Shown: one piece after another, positions 52,289 to 61,548 of the stretch
How positions within the stretch are numbered: the stretch's first letter is position 1
How the letters are laid out: each line of letters starts with the position of its first letter
Assembly: GCA_963529855.1 (NCBI GenBank)
Contig: CAURZK010000001.1
Span: 617,602-681,601, forward strand
Length of the DNA: 64,000 bases
DNA from: 34-65-8 sp963529855
GTDB lineage: Bacteria > Pseudomonadota > Alphaproteobacteria > Sphingomonadales > Sphingomonadaceae
Reading direction: 5' to 3'
Translations under genes and position numbers: made by a program
The notes under the pieces: model-generated
What the model was told of the DNA's origin: nothing
Databases searched by the model: none
Seen by the model: only the letters and a program-made list of their open reading frames with translations

Positions 52289-52681
52289 ATGTCCCGCTTC
52301 ATCATTCTGGGGCCCCTGACGTCGCTGCTGCTGGCGGCGTGCGTACAGGGCGGTAACGCCATGACCGAAAACGATAAACCCGACACGAGCGTGGCGGCGA
52401 CAGCGTCTCCTGCCGCAGCGCCGGATCTTGGGCACGATGTTGCGGCCGATCAGGTGCCGACCTTTCCAGATGACCTGGCGAATTGTGACAGCCAGGCGGT
52501 GCAAGAGTGGATCGGGCACCGATTTTCCCCCGATGCCGAGCTAGCCCTGCTGAAGGCAAGCGGCACGTCGACCCTTCGCGCCGCGCGCCCGGGACAGCCG
52601 GTGTCGATGGATTACCAGACCGACCGTTTGACGGTCGAACTGGACGGATCAGACATAATCGTCGCCTTGCGCTGCGGTTAG
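52289..52681 (+). CDS. I78-family peptidase inhibitor lipoprotein
   Basis: 130 residues. The lipoprotein signal peptide ends 'SLLLAAC' (lipid-modified Cys 18), followed by a flexible Ala/Pro/Asp linker and a C-terminal I78 domain: 'CDSQAVQEWIGHRF', 'TLRAARPGQPVSMDYQTDRL' and the final 'ALRCG', with the two cysteines likely paired. I78 proteins related to Aspergillus elastase inhibitor block serine peptidases. It converges with an autotransporter serine protease gene 85 bases away. The start at 52289 is the one giving the lipobox. Confidence 0.85.
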   Translation: MSRFIILGPLTSLLLAACVQGGNAMTENDKPDTSVAATASPAAAPDLGHDVAADQVPTFPDDLANCDSQAVQEWIGHRFSPDAELALLKASGTSTLRAARPGQPVSMDYQTDRLTVELDGSDIIVALRCG

Positions 52682-52766
52682 CGGCGGCCCGGGGCGGCAC
52701 CGCGGCAGACATGAAAAGGGGCCGCCGGATCTCTCCGACAGCCCCCATTCTCGTTCGTTCGGTCTC

Positions 52767-55700
52767 CTAGAAGCGGACAGTCATGTCCACCACGGCCCGG
52801 TCATTGCGCAGGTTGCTGCGACCGACGCTGGTTTCGACGCCGGCACCGATCTGCAAGGCGCGGTTGCCGATGGCGAAACCGGCCTTGACCTCACCCCAGT
52901 TGCTGTCGCCGTTGGCGAGCGGCAGGGCAATCGCAACATGGTCGGCGGCGGCGAAGCGCACTTCCAGCCCGCTGTTCGCCCCATCGAGCAGGCTGACATA
53001 GTCGGCCTGCACCTGCGGCGCGAATGTCCACCCATTGCCGACCGCATGCGTGCCGGCCAGCTTCAGCCCCACCTTTGCATCGACGCGCTGGGTGGAGATG
53101 TCCTCGATTCCCAGAGCCGTTTCCCCGCCCCCCGTTTCGCTGATGTTGGACAGGTGCGTGCGGCTGTATCCCAGCTGGACACGCGGTGTGAGGGTCAGCC
53201 CGGTGGTGACGCCGATGTTCACGCCAGCTTCAGTGACGGCAGCCATGCGAGATGCATCCTGCTCTCCGAACAAGCCGAAGCTGCCGGCCGCATCGAAGCC
53301 GACGCGGTTGGTGCGGATCGTTGCCCGATCCACGTTGGCAGCAAAGCCGAGGTAGGCCGACCCGGCCAGTTGATAGCTGCCATAGACCGCCACCTGGTTG
53401 AGCCGGGAATGCGCCTGATCGCCGCTGTTGCTGCTCAGGCCGCTGGCATGACCCACGGCCACGCCGACGACGAGGTTGCGCGCAAACTCATGCTCCAGCC
53501 CCATGCTGAAATAGGTGGAGTTCACCCCTTCGTCGATGCCGTTGCCGGTGAACGAGAGGTCTCTGCCGCCGATTACGCCGCCGGACACAAACCCCGTCAC
53601 GCCTTCCGGCAGGGTCATCTGCTGCCGTTCTGGTGCCAGACCGGCAAATCCTGCCCGGGTGAGCTGCGCGCCGTAGCCAGAGCTTTCGCTGTCCAGCACG
53701 CCCAACGGCGTACCGATAACGCTCAGCGTGCCGGTCGCCTGGGTCCCGACTATGGAGAGCCGGTTGGTAACCGCGTTGAACAGCGTGCTGCCCTGGCGTT
53801 CGAACAGGTTGCGCCCTTGTTCCGGCGCGCGCGGCGCCAGGCTGTTCAATGCCAGCGTCAAGGACGCGCCGTCCATCAGGTCGATGTTGCCATAGAGATT
53901 GTAGAAGGCGTTGTACGACCCGTCGCGCAGCGTATCGAGCGCCCTGGCGAAGGCGAGCGCGGTCGGATTGCTCTGATCGATGATCTCGACCAGCGCACCG
54001 GCGCGCAGCTCGGCCGTCACCGCGGTGCCAGTGTACGTGATCTTGGGCCGCAGAACGCCCTGGAACGAGAACACCTTGTCGAACGTGCCAGTGATGGAAC
54101 TGGCCGTGGCGATGTCGAATTTCTGGCCGTGACGCGGCGCCGGACCATCGGTCACCTTGTTGAATACCAGCGACCCGCCATTGAGCGCGAGGGCGCCCGT
54201 CACCGCGAGCTTGTCGGCACCAGCACGGCTGGCATCGATGAACAGCGACGAAGCTGACGCAAGGATCATGTTTCCGTCGACCGTGAGCGTGCCGATCCGG
54301 TCGCCCCCGCCAGGGGCCACGATGGCGCCCACGACAGTCACGAACGGGGCCTTTACCGTCCCCGAGCCCGACAGCATGCCCGACACATACAGCATGTCGC
54401 GACCGCTCTGGATGCGGCCATCGACATTGGTCCAGCCCTGGGTCTGATTATAGGTGCCCAATACAGCGAGCGAGCCGGTTTTCTTGACGTCGAGGCGCGT
54501 CTGCCCGTCGAGCGCCATACGATCGATCGTTACAGCAGAGCTGAGGCTGGTCGTCCCCGCAGCCGACAGCGTCACGTCGTAATAGCGTGCCTTGACCCCG
54601 GCCGCAGGGTTGGCCGAGCGGTTATTGGGTACGAAATCGGTCGATCCCGGGCCACCAGGCACGAAGATCGCCGTCCCGTCGCCAGCCGGCTGGGATCCCG
54701 ACAGCGTCGTGCAATCACCGAGGAAGCAGATCTGGCCGAACTTGGCCCCGCCCGGCGCGATGCCCTGCGCCGGAGTATCGGGAAGGCCGTTAACCAGTTG
54801 GCCGCCAACGTCGATCATGTAACTGGGGTCCATCAGCTGGATCCAGTGTCTGCCGTCCTCCCAATTGCCATCGCCCGTCTTGTTGCCCGCATAAACGTAC
54901 GGGTTGTTGGCGACGATCAGATCCCAATAGAGGTGGAGTGGCTGGTAGAAGCTGTCGCTGCCGTACTTGTGGGCATCCTGGGCGGCAAAGAACCGCGTCC
55001 CGCCCGACAGAACGCCAGCGATAACGGGCCGATCGTACTTCTGGTCGACAATCAGCGGCCCCCCGGAATCCCCGCCTGCCGTCGTCCCTTCACGCGGCAG
55101 CGCTGGTGTATCGCCGTATAGCCCGAAATCGAACTTGCCCGCTGCCGGATTGTAAGCGGGGTTCGGGTCGCGGAAATCAAATAGATAGAGATTGTTGGTC
55201 GCCAGGCTCCCCGAGCCGAACAGCCACCTGTTGCGATCGTCCAGCGAGCCCAGCATCGCGATCATGTTTTCAGCCGAGCGGCGGCGGAAATCGATCGCGA
55301 TTCCACCGGCTGTTCCCGACGCCGTCTGGCTTTCGCGGCCGGCGTTGCCGTAGCCGGTTATGGTCGCGTGCGTCGGCCCGTCGAGCGGCGAAAACAGCAT
55401 GGCCCAGCTCGGTATGTCGAACGCGGGCGTATCCAGCGTGGCAATTGCCACGTCGGCGACGATGAACCGGTTCGACCCCGGGGCAGTCAGCGACCGGGTG
55501 TCGTACCAGACCTGCTCCACCGCGTAGAGCGCCTGGCCGATATTGGTCGCACCGGCCGTGCCGCCATCCAGGCCAAGCCACTGACGAACAGCGGGCAGGT
55601 TATTGGCGTTGAAACCGAAGGCGATCGGGGTTCCGCCGGCAGTATGCGGCCCGAAAGGTATCCCGTTCGCCCCGTAGGCTTCGGCGGGACGCGTATTGAC

Positions 55701-56024
55701 ACAGTGCGCTGCAAAAATGACCGTGCGCGGGTTGATCAACGTTCCTGTGCACAGGTTCATGCTGGTCGATGTCGGACTGGAGCGAACGGTCATCTGCCCG
55801 ACGCCATTGATGCCGCTGTCCAATACCCCGGCGGGCGGCGGCGCGTTCGGGTTCAGATCGTTGCGAATGACGATGCCCGGGCTTTCCTCGGATCCGACTG
55901 GCCGTTCGACAACTTGCGAAGTCTCTGTCCCGGCCCAGGCTGCGGTCGCCGTGGCCATTGCCAGCGTCAACGAAGTTGCGCCCAGCATGGCGCCGCGAAT
56001 TGCGGAAGCCCGTTTGATCAGCAT
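52767..56024 (-). CDS. Autotransporter with trypsin-like (S1) peptidase passenger
   Basis: 1085 residues. A signal peptide (1-31), then a chymotrypsin-fold passenger with His 107 ('FAAHCVN'), Asp 191 ('VADVAIATLD') and Ser 320 ('GGDSGGPLIV'). A beta-helix-like region follows (about 450-700; 'GSGTVKAPFVTVVGAIVAPGG' is split here), then a C-terminal autotransporter barrel of about 270 residues ending 'VVDMTVRF'. It should be exported by type V secretion and act at the cell surface or be released. 'gggagga' precedes the ATG. A peptidase-inhibitor lipoprotein gene lies directly opposite its 3' end. Confidence 0.93.
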   Translation of the reverse strand: MLIKRASAIRGAMLGATSLTLAMATATAAWAGTETSQVVERPVGSEESPGIVIRNDLNPNAPPPAGVLDSGINGVGQMTVRSSPTSTSMNLCTGTLINPRTVIFAAHCVNTRPAEAYGANGIPFGPHTAGGTPIAFGFNANNLPAVRQWLGLDGGTAGATNIGQALYAVEQVWYDTRSLTAPGSNRFIVADVAIATLDTPAFDIPSWAMLFSPLDGPTHATITGYGNAGRESQTASGTAGGIAIDFRRRSAENMIAMLGSLDDRNRWLFGSGSLATNNLYLFDFRDPNPAYNPAAGKFDFGLYGDTPALPREGTTAGGDSGGPLIVDQKYDRPVIAGVLSGGTRFFAAQDAHKYGSDSFYQPLHLYWDLIVANNPYVYAGNKTGDGNWEDGRHWIQLMDPSYMIDVGGQLVNGLPDTPAQGIAPGGAKFGQICFLGDCTTLSGSQPAGDGTAIFVPGGPGSTDFVPNNRSANPAAGVKARYYDVTLSAAGTTSLSSAVTIDRMALDGQTRLDVKKTGSLAVLGTYNQTQGWTNVDGRIQSGRDMLYVSGMLSGSGTVKAPFVTVVGAIVAPGGGDRIGTLTVDGNMILASASSLFIDASRAGADKLAVTGALALNGGSLVFNKVTDGPAPRHGQKFDIATASSITGTFDKVFSFQGVLRPKITYTGTAVTAELRAGALVEIIDQSNPTALAFARALDTLRDGSYNAFYNLYGNIDLMDGASLTLALNSLAPRAPEQGRNLFERQGSTLFNAVTNRLSIVGTQATGTLSVIGTPLGVLDSESSGYGAQLTRAGFAGLAPERQQMTLPEGVTGFVSGGVIGGRDLSFTGNGIDEGVNSTYFSMGLEHEFARNLVVGVAVGHASGLSSNSGDQAHSRLNQVAVYGSYQLAGSAYLGFAANVDRATIRTNRVGFDAAGSFGLFGEQDASRMAAVTEAGVNIGVTTGLTLTPRVQLGYSRTHLSNISETGGGETALGIEDISTQRVDAKVGLKLAGTHAVGNGWTFAPQVQADYVSLLDGANSGLEVRFAAADHVAIALPLANGDSNWGEVKAGFAIGNRALQIGAGVETSVGRSNLRNDRAVVDMTVRF

Positions 56025-56403
56025 CGATGAATCCTCCCGTTAGCCCTCGAAAAAAGTGCCAGGAGAGGGGATTCACCCTTCATGTTCGAGTCGCGCCCCG
56101 CCCCCCGCGACGCAGGCTACTCTTTTCGGAGCGGAGATCAAATTTTTGATGCACGCAAAATAATCGCGGGAACAGAGTGGCTTATAGCCCAGCCCGGGAT
56201 GAAAAATCAAAATGGGTGTTCCATAATCGCGAGACTTGCCTGCCATTCGCAGGTTGGCAGTACTGCCATCGGTCCGCAAAGCCGAAGATGGCCCGCACCA
56301 GGTGCCAATCGTCCTGCGGCATTTCGCCCTGCCGAAACGCCATTGCCCCGCACCGACGCGATCGATGCGGGGCAACAGAACGCCCGATTATCCCTCTCCT
56401 TTG
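56025..56403. other. Intergenic region between the autotransporter and the second TonB-dependent receptor
   Basis: 379 bases. The left end carries the leader and ribosome-binding site of the autotransporter, the right end a terminator-like hairpin (56343-56375). A 100-codon open frame exists on the minus strand but has no ribosome-binding site, composition or motif suggesting a protein. Nothing else recognised. Confidence 0.6.
56343..56375 (-). terminator. Hairpin after the TonB-dependent receptor gene
   Basis: TTGCCCCGCA (56343-56352) pairs exactly with TGCGGGGCAA (56366-56375) around a 13-base loop. It begins 28 bases past the receptor stop. There is no U-run, so termination efficiency is uncertain. 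Confidence 0.6.
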
Positions 56404-59217
56404 CTACATCCGGAAGCTCGCACGCACGTACCAGTAGCGGCCGGGGACATCGTGGATCGCCTGCGAGAAGTTGTTCGATTCGCAGGTCGTGCAGCCCGGC
56501 GTTTCGACGTTGAACAGGTTGTTCACGCCAAGTGCGAAGCCGAATTCATCCTCCTGCCCAACCAGGAAGCGCAGCTGCACGTCAGTGTAAAAGACGGAAT
56601 CGAGACGGTTGCCGTCGCTTTCCAGCAAATCGGACACATAACGTCCGGTCAGCGTCAAACCGAAGTCATCACCGTCGAAGTTGATGCTGCCGACCGATTT
56701 CCAGTCCGGGAATCCCTGTGCCGGAGAGCCGACCTGGGTGCCTTCACGGCTCAGCAGCACAGGCCCGGTCGGGCCAGGGACGAGCACGTCGTAGTTGAGC
56801 AGGAAGGTGTTGCTCCACGTGAAGCCAAGCCGCCCGCCGCCAATGTCAAAGCCGCGATAGCTCAGATTGACGTCGATCCCGTCGGTGTTGATCGCGGCAA
56901 TGTTCTGCAGCAGACCTTCGACCTCGATCAGTTGTCCGTTGACGCGCGTTACCAGTGCGCAAGTCGACGGGTCGTTGGTGAGAAGGCAGTTGAGCACCGT
57001 CGTCAGCCGCGGAACGGCCTGGACAGCGCCTTCGACTTCGATGTTGTAGTAGTTCGCTTCCAGTGCCAGCCCGGTTATGAAAGAGGGGCTGTAAACCCCG
57101 CCGATGACATAGCTCTTGCTGGTTTCGGGTTGGAGGGCTTCATTGCCGCCGGTCGTCACCGAAATCTGCGCATTCGCCTGTGTGTAGCCTGTGGCCGGGA
57201 CACCCGATGCGATGCACGCCTGGCGAACTTCGGCGCTGTTCTGGAAGCTGAGCGCAGCTGTGTTGGGCGAGGAGCAGGGATCGGTCAGCACTTCATCGAA
57301 GCGCGACTGGGTGCCAAACAATTCGCCGATCGCCGGTGCGCGGAAGCCTTCGGCGTAGCTCGCCCTGAGGCGGAGGTCTTCGAACGGCTTCCAGTTTACC
57401 CCGCCCTTGAGCGTCGTGGTCGAACCCGAGGTCGAGTAGTCGGAGAAGCGCACTGCACCGTCGAGTTCGAGCAGATTGAACAAGGGCGTGTCGGCCAGCA
57501 ACGGGACATTGAGTTCCGCGTACGCTTCCCACACGTCGTAACCGCCGCGCGTCGCCTGCGCCGGAATGTCCGAGCTGAAGCCTGCCTGGACCACAGGATC
57601 GGGATCAAAGCGCCCTTCGAGGTCGCGGTATTCCGCACCGACGGCGAGGCCGACCGGGCCGCCCGGCAGTTCGAACAGCGTGCCCGACAGGTTGGCAGTG
57701 ACGTCGAATTGGGTCTGTTCGCTGCTATCGTTCTGCTCGAAAGTGACGAAGTCGATCATCGCCGGAGTGATGGAGCCGAAGCCACCGAACAGGTTGAACG
57801 GCACACAGGACCCGGTGCAACCGGAGATCGGCCCCAGCGCCTGACGCAGCAATGACGAGTTGATGTTGCCGAACATCGTCTGCTCGGCATCATTCTTGCC
57901 ATACGAAGCATTTATATCCCAGAACCATTCGCGCTCGCCGATGCCGAAGCGGCCGTCGAGCGTGGCGACGCCGTAGAATGTATCGACCTGCTGTTCGAAG
58001 CGTCGTGGGCCGCCCTCGAGGAAGCGGCGGAAGATGGCACTGACGTTGCCGTTAGAACCACCGAGGTCGACACCGAAGGGGTTGAAGGGGTTGCTGGCGC
58101 TCACTACGATGTTGCTGAGTACCGGAGTCAGGCCAGAAGTCGGACCGATGCCGAAGGGCAATGGCGCAGCCTGGTTCTTGGATTCGCGCCGGTTCCAGAA
58201 CGCGCGCGCGGAAAAACCGACCGCGTCCGAAAACTCGTAATTCAGAGTGCCGAATGCGCCGATCCGCTCGAGCGGAACCTGCAGGTAGTTGAACGGCTGG
58301 AAGTTGAAGCGATCCGCCGGGCTGCTGAAGCCGCGGAAGTCGGCCGGGGTCGGACGACGGCCGATTACCGGAGCGATCAGCGTCGCATTTCCGCCGACAA
58401 AGATGCTGCCGGTATAGCGGCCGTTGGGCGTGAAGCTGGAGCAGGTCGCCTGGCAGGCGTCGGTGTAGGGCTCGGGGAAGGCCGACAGTGCACGCGTGCC
58501 TGAGAAAACCGGGTTCTGTCGTACGTAATTGCCGCCGATCACCACCTGGAATGGCCCATCGCCGCCATTGCCCCAGCTCAGCTGGTAGTTCTGCGTGAAG
58601 CCGTCACCCTCCTCGGCATATCCGCCGATCTGGGCGAGCCCGTGGAAGCCATCCTGGCTGCGCTTGGTGATGATGTTGACCACGCCTGCGATAGCGTCCG
58701 AACCGTAGATTGCGCTCGCGCCGTCCTGCAGCACTTCGACGCGCTGGATCGCGCTCTCAGGGATCGAATTGAGGTCGGTGGAGCCGGGCACACCGCTCGC
58801 CGACGCGCCGAGTACATACCGCATCCCGTCAACGAGCACGAGGACGCGGCGCGAACCGAGGTAGCGCAGATCTATTTCCGCTGCGCCCGCGCCCACGCCG
58901 CCGCCATCGGGCGGGTTACCGAGGTTACCCGAGTTGTTGAACTTGGAACTCAGTCCGCCACCCGAACTTGGTAAGCGCTGGAGCACGTCGTTGATCGAAT
59001 TAAGTCCGGTCCGGGCGATAGCGTCTTCGTCAATAATGGTCACCGGAGCATCTTGATCGAGCGGATTGCGGCGGATCCGCGAGCCTGTCACGATGATGGG
59101 TTCATCGCCGGTCGTGGTCGCAGTTTCGGCAGCGGTGGTCTCCTGCGCAACGGCAGTGTTGGGCGCGAGCAGCGCCAGAGCAGATACCCCTATGGTGAGA
59201 TTGGCGGAGAGACGCAT
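56404..59217 (-). CDS. Large TonB-dependent receptor
   Basis: 937 residues from the ATG at 59217, which has a near-perfect 'gaggagg' ribosome-binding site. Signal peptide ending 'NTAVAQ', TonB-box-like 'PIIVTGSRI', plug domain ('RRVLVLVDGMRY', 'IPESAIQRVEVLQDGASAIYG' split here) and a long barrel ending 'YWYVRASFRM'. Several closely spaced cysteine pairs (DACQATC, GCTGSC, PGCTTC) mark extracellular loops. This layout is common in sphingomonad receptors thought to take up peptides or glycans; the ligand is unknown. Confidence 0.93.
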   Translation of the reverse strand: MRLSANLTIGVSALALLAPNTAVAQETTAAETATTTGDEPIIVTGSRIRRNPLDQDAPVTIIDEDAIARTGLNSINDVLQRLPSSGGGLSSKFNNSGNLGNPPDGGGVGAGAAEIDLRYLGSRRVLVLVDGMRYVLGASASGVPGSTDLNSIPESAIQRVEVLQDGASAIYGSDAIAGVVNIITKRSQDGFHGLAQIGGYAEEGDGFTQNYQLSWGNGGDGPFQVVIGGNYVRQNPVFSGTRALSAFPEPYTDACQATCSSFTPNGRYTGSIFVGGNATLIAPVIGRRPTPADFRGFSSPADRFNFQPFNYLQVPLERIGAFGTLNYEFSDAVGFSARAFWNRRESKNQAAPLPFGIGPTSGLTPVLSNIVVSASNPFNPFGVDLGGSNGNVSAIFRRFLEGGPRRFEQQVDTFYGVATLDGRFGIGEREWFWDINASYGKNDAEQTMFGNINSSLLRQALGPISGCTGSCVPFNLFGGFGSITPAMIDFVTFEQNDSSEQTQFDVTANLSGTLFELPGGPVGLAVGAEYRDLEGRFDPDPVVQAGFSSDIPAQATRGGYDVWEAYAELNVPLLADTPLFNLLELDGAVRFSDYSTSGSTTTLKGGVNWKPFEDLRLRASYAEGFRAPAIGELFGTQSRFDEVLTDPCSSPNTAALSFQNSAEVRQACIASGVPATGYTQANAQISVTTGGNEALQPETSKSYVIGGVYSPSFITGLALEANYYNIEVEGAVQAVPRLTTVLNCLLTNDPSTCALVTRVNGQLIEVEGLLQNIAAINTDGIDVNLSYRGFDIGGGRLGFTWSNTFLLNYDVLVPGPTGPVLLSREGTQVGSPAQGFPDWKSVGSINFDGDDFGLTLTGRYVSDLLESDGNRLDSVFYTDVQLRFLVGQEDEFGFALGVNNLFNVETPGCTTCESNNFSQAIHDVPGRYWYVRASFRM

Positions 59218-59256
59218 AAGTTTCCTCCTCAGCTGACAAGACGGGAAGAAACGCAC

Positions 59257-59285
59257 AGTATATCAACTACCGGCAATACAAAGTT
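59257..59285 (-). promoter_or_regulatory. Promoter candidate of the large TonB-dependent receptor
   Basis: On the minus strand TATACT (59257-59262) is a good -10, with a poor -35 (AACTTT) about 17 bases upstream. A transcript would start near 59250 and have a 33-base leader with the strong ribosome-binding site. Confidence 0.35.
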
Positions 59286-59631
59286 ATGTGACGAACGCCT
59301 TTTTCGCAATCAATGTAACCTTTGTAACACATCTTGCAGGTCCTGTTGGATCGTCTCGCAATACCAACGCTTTGCGCCCCGCCCGACGAGGGCGCGGCGC
59401 GAAGTTTACTCCTGGCTGTGTCTGCGAAAAATTGTGCCGCGCGTGGGCCGCGAGGGTCGCTCGCTCCCGGATTACCACGCCCGGCCCAAAAGGCTTAGCA
59501 GCGCTTTAGTACTCGTTTCTGAATACTGGGCGCTGATTGTATCAATGAGCGCGCCTGATGCTACAGAGCCAGGCGTCGCTCACAGCCGAACGGCGTTGCG
59601 CTCAACCCGCCGGATTTGCCTGCTGAAAGAC
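59286..59631. other. Non-coding stretch between the receptor promoter and the tRNA-Thr fragment
   Basis: About 345 bases without a convincing gene. Short open frames on both strands have no ribosome-binding site or recognisable motif. It is taken as chromosomal sequence left of the putative integration site. Confidence 0.5.
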
Positions 59632-59678
59632 TGGTGCCGCTTACAGGACTCGAACCTGTGACCCCATCATTACGAATG
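59632..59678 (-). other. 3' fragment of tRNA-Thr (CGU), putative attachment site of a genomic island
   Basis: On the minus strand the sequence reads from the anticodon loop (TTCGTAA, anticodon CGT) through TGATG, a GGGGTC variable region and the T-arm ACAGGTTCGAGTCCTGT to AAGCGGC, discriminator A and CCA. The matching 5' half (acceptor GCCGCTT, D-arm, left anticodon strand) is absent: identity with a tRNA ends at 59678. A tRNA cut at the anticodon loop, with only the 3' part duplicated, is the classic footprint of tyrosine-recombinase integration. The orientation predicts the intact tRNA-Thr to the right, beyond the window. Confidence 0.8.
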
Positions 59679-60063
59679 GTAGAGAGCACCGCGTAAAAAG
59701 CTATAAGTATCAGTCAACTCGTGCCTTCGGCGGCTGGTAACCTTTGCCTCACCCAAACATGACCCAACCCGAGGAAAGACCGGAATTTCGGCGTTTCCTA
59801 CTGAATAAGCGTTAGCTCAACCTCTCACGGTAATCTGACCCGGTCTCGGCCCGGCGAAGGTCGGCTTTGCGCCCTACTTTCAGTCGTCCGCTTGGCCCAA
59901 TGTTTTCTTGAAACTTGCCGCTTATCTCTGCTGGCTCGCGCGGCGCATGAATTGACCGACAGAGAGCTTGCTCGTTCGAGAGCGCGGTGTAGGAACAATG
60001 GTGACCGATTTGGACCGGCGTTAATTTCCGATGAGGCAGAGCGCGCTGTGGGGGGAGGCCGAA
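59679..60063. other. Leader region of the island cassette
   Basis: 385 bases between the att-like fragment and the first cassette gene. Open frames here lack start signals or motifs. The minus strand carries 'TGGGTCATGTTTGGGT', two closely spaced TGGGT units. The cassette promoter is presumably here, but I could not pick one out. Confidence 0.45.
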
Positions 60064-61548
60064 TTGATAAGTAAGCAAAGCATTCCAGCATTGCGTTTTA
60101 AGCAGTGGCTCGATGACTGGGATGCCTACGATTTCAATGAGGCAGCGCACCGTCGACGGCCGTCGGAGAACATCTTCATGTTTTCGATGTCAGCGGCGGA
60201 GTTGCGGAAGCTCTGCGATGTCTACAAGCGGGAACGCGATGGCGCGGAAGCTGAAGGTATTCAACGCATTCGGGACGTCTCTCGCACTGGCCGTATACAA
60301 CGCTATGTGCGCTTCGGTTATCCATATGGCGATCTGAAACCGCCTCAGCGGACACCAGAGACATTGCCGCTGCGAAAGCCTGGCTGGCTCCCGACTGCGA
60401 TTGTGCTGAACATTCTGGTCGAGGGCGACGAGCGGCGCGGACGCACTTTGCATCCGCGGCATCTTGTGAATGTCGTCGACAATGGGGACGCCTGCTGCAG
60501 GCTCGAGCTCCCCGCAGACACCGATTTTGCCGACGACGAACTCGCACCGTTCGAAGTAATTGACGGGCAGCACCGTCTATGGGCGTTCGATGCAGCCGGG
60601 GATGATCAGCCCATTCCGGACGATTTCGAGCTGCCTGTCGTCGCTTTCCATGGTCTGGACATCGCCTGGCAAGCCTACCTGTTCTGGTCGATCAACGTCT
60701 CACCGAAGCGAATCAATCCGAGCCACGCCTTCGATTTATATCCACTTCTGCGGACCCAGGACTGGCTGGATCGGGTCGGCGAGCTGACGGTTTATCGCGA
60801 AGCGCGCGCACAAGAGTTGACCGAACTGGTATACGCGCACCCGCGAAGTCAGTGGCATAATCGGATCAACATGCTGGGCGAGCGCGGCTCGGGTGGCGTG
60901 AGCCAGGCAGCATGGGTGCGCGCGTTGCTGGGCAGTTTTCTTAGCACAGGACGCGGGCAAGGACGTCCAGGGCTGTTCCAATCTAATCTCGGAGACGACG
61001 ACGAACCGCTTGAATGGACTCGTCCTCAGCAAGCAGCCTTTGTGATTCAGCTCTGGACCGATCTACTTGACGCGATCAGCCGCAACGATAGGCAATTTTG
61101 GATCCGGGCCTACAAGAAGGACCCGCAGAAGGCCTTCGCTGATAAGACCTCGTGGCTGAACCAAGACCAGGGCGTGCGCGCGGTTCTGGCAATTGCCAAC
61201 GACGTTTTCTTCGCTGGCGCCCGCCTCTGGCGCCTCGACCGCTGGCACTTCCCCGAGCACAGTGAAAACGAAACTTCAGTGGAAGAGGTTGATGCCGCCC
61301 TGGACGGTTTGCGGAACACTGCGTTTCGCGCACGGATGATCGAGCTGGCGAATGGTCTCTCATGCTTCGATTGGCGCTCACTCGAAGGCCCCGAGGTCAA
61401 GGGTGACGAGGATGTAGAAGTGCGGAAGCGGTCTTATCGCGGCAGCGGCGGATACGCCGCCCTTCGAGAAGACGTGCTACGCACTATCGCCGAAGATGAC
61501 ACGCAGGTCGGTCGAGTTGCGCAAGACCTGATCGATGTTGGTGCATAA
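60064..61548 (+). CDS. DGQHR-domain protein (DndB/DpdB-related), first gene of the island cassette
   Basis: 494 residues from the TTG at 60064, chosen because 'gggggagg' lies five bases before it; an ATG at 60031 without such a site would add 11 residues. The diagnostic segment is 'FEVIDGQHRLWAFDAAG' with DGQHR at 167-171, followed by 'LFWSINVSPKRINPSHAFDLYPLL' (split across about 205-228), as in DGQHR proteins. That family is related to the ParB/sulfiredoxin-type fold and includes DndB of DNA phosphorothioation and DpdB of deazaguanine modification. The C-terminal 260 residues are not recognised. The stop TAA overlaps the next ATG (TAATG). Confidence 0.85.
   Translation: MISKQSIPALRFKQWLDDWDAYDFNEAAHRRRPSENIFMFSMSAAELRKLCDVYKRERDGAEAEGIQRIRDVSRTGRIQRYVRFGYPYGDLKPPQRTPETLPLRKPGWLPTAIVLNILVEGDERRGRTLHPRHLVNVVDNGDACCRLELPADTDFADDELAPFEVIDGQHRLWAFDAAGDDQPIPDDFELPVVAFHGLDIAWQAYLFWSINVSPKRINPSHAFDLYPLLRTQDWLDRVGELTVYREARAQELTELVYAHPRSQWHNRINMLGERGSGGVSQAAWVRALLGSFLSTGRGQGRPGLFQSNLGDDDEPLEWTRPQQAAFVIQLWTDLLDAISRNDRQFWIRAYKKDPQKAFADKTSWLNQDQGVRAVLAIANDVFFAGARLWRLDRWHFPEHSENETSVEEVDAALDGLRNTAFRARMIELANGLSCFDWRSLEGPEVKGDEDVEVRKRSYRGSGGYAALREDVLRTIAEDDTQVGRVAQDLIDVGA

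Noticed and set aside
56236..57855. A 539-codon plus-strand open frame
   Set aside because: It is antisense to the large TonB-dependent receptor and has the Arg/Gln/His-rich composition of a shadow frame.
59632..59720. A complete tRNA-Thr gene
   Set aside because: Only the 3' half is present. Upstream of the anticodon loop the sequence does not form the D-arm or the 5' acceptor strand on the minus strand.
59679..60063. An integrase gene or remnant next to the att-like fragment
   Set aside because: No frame on either strand shows the Arg-His-Arg-Tyr motifs of tyrosine recombinases.
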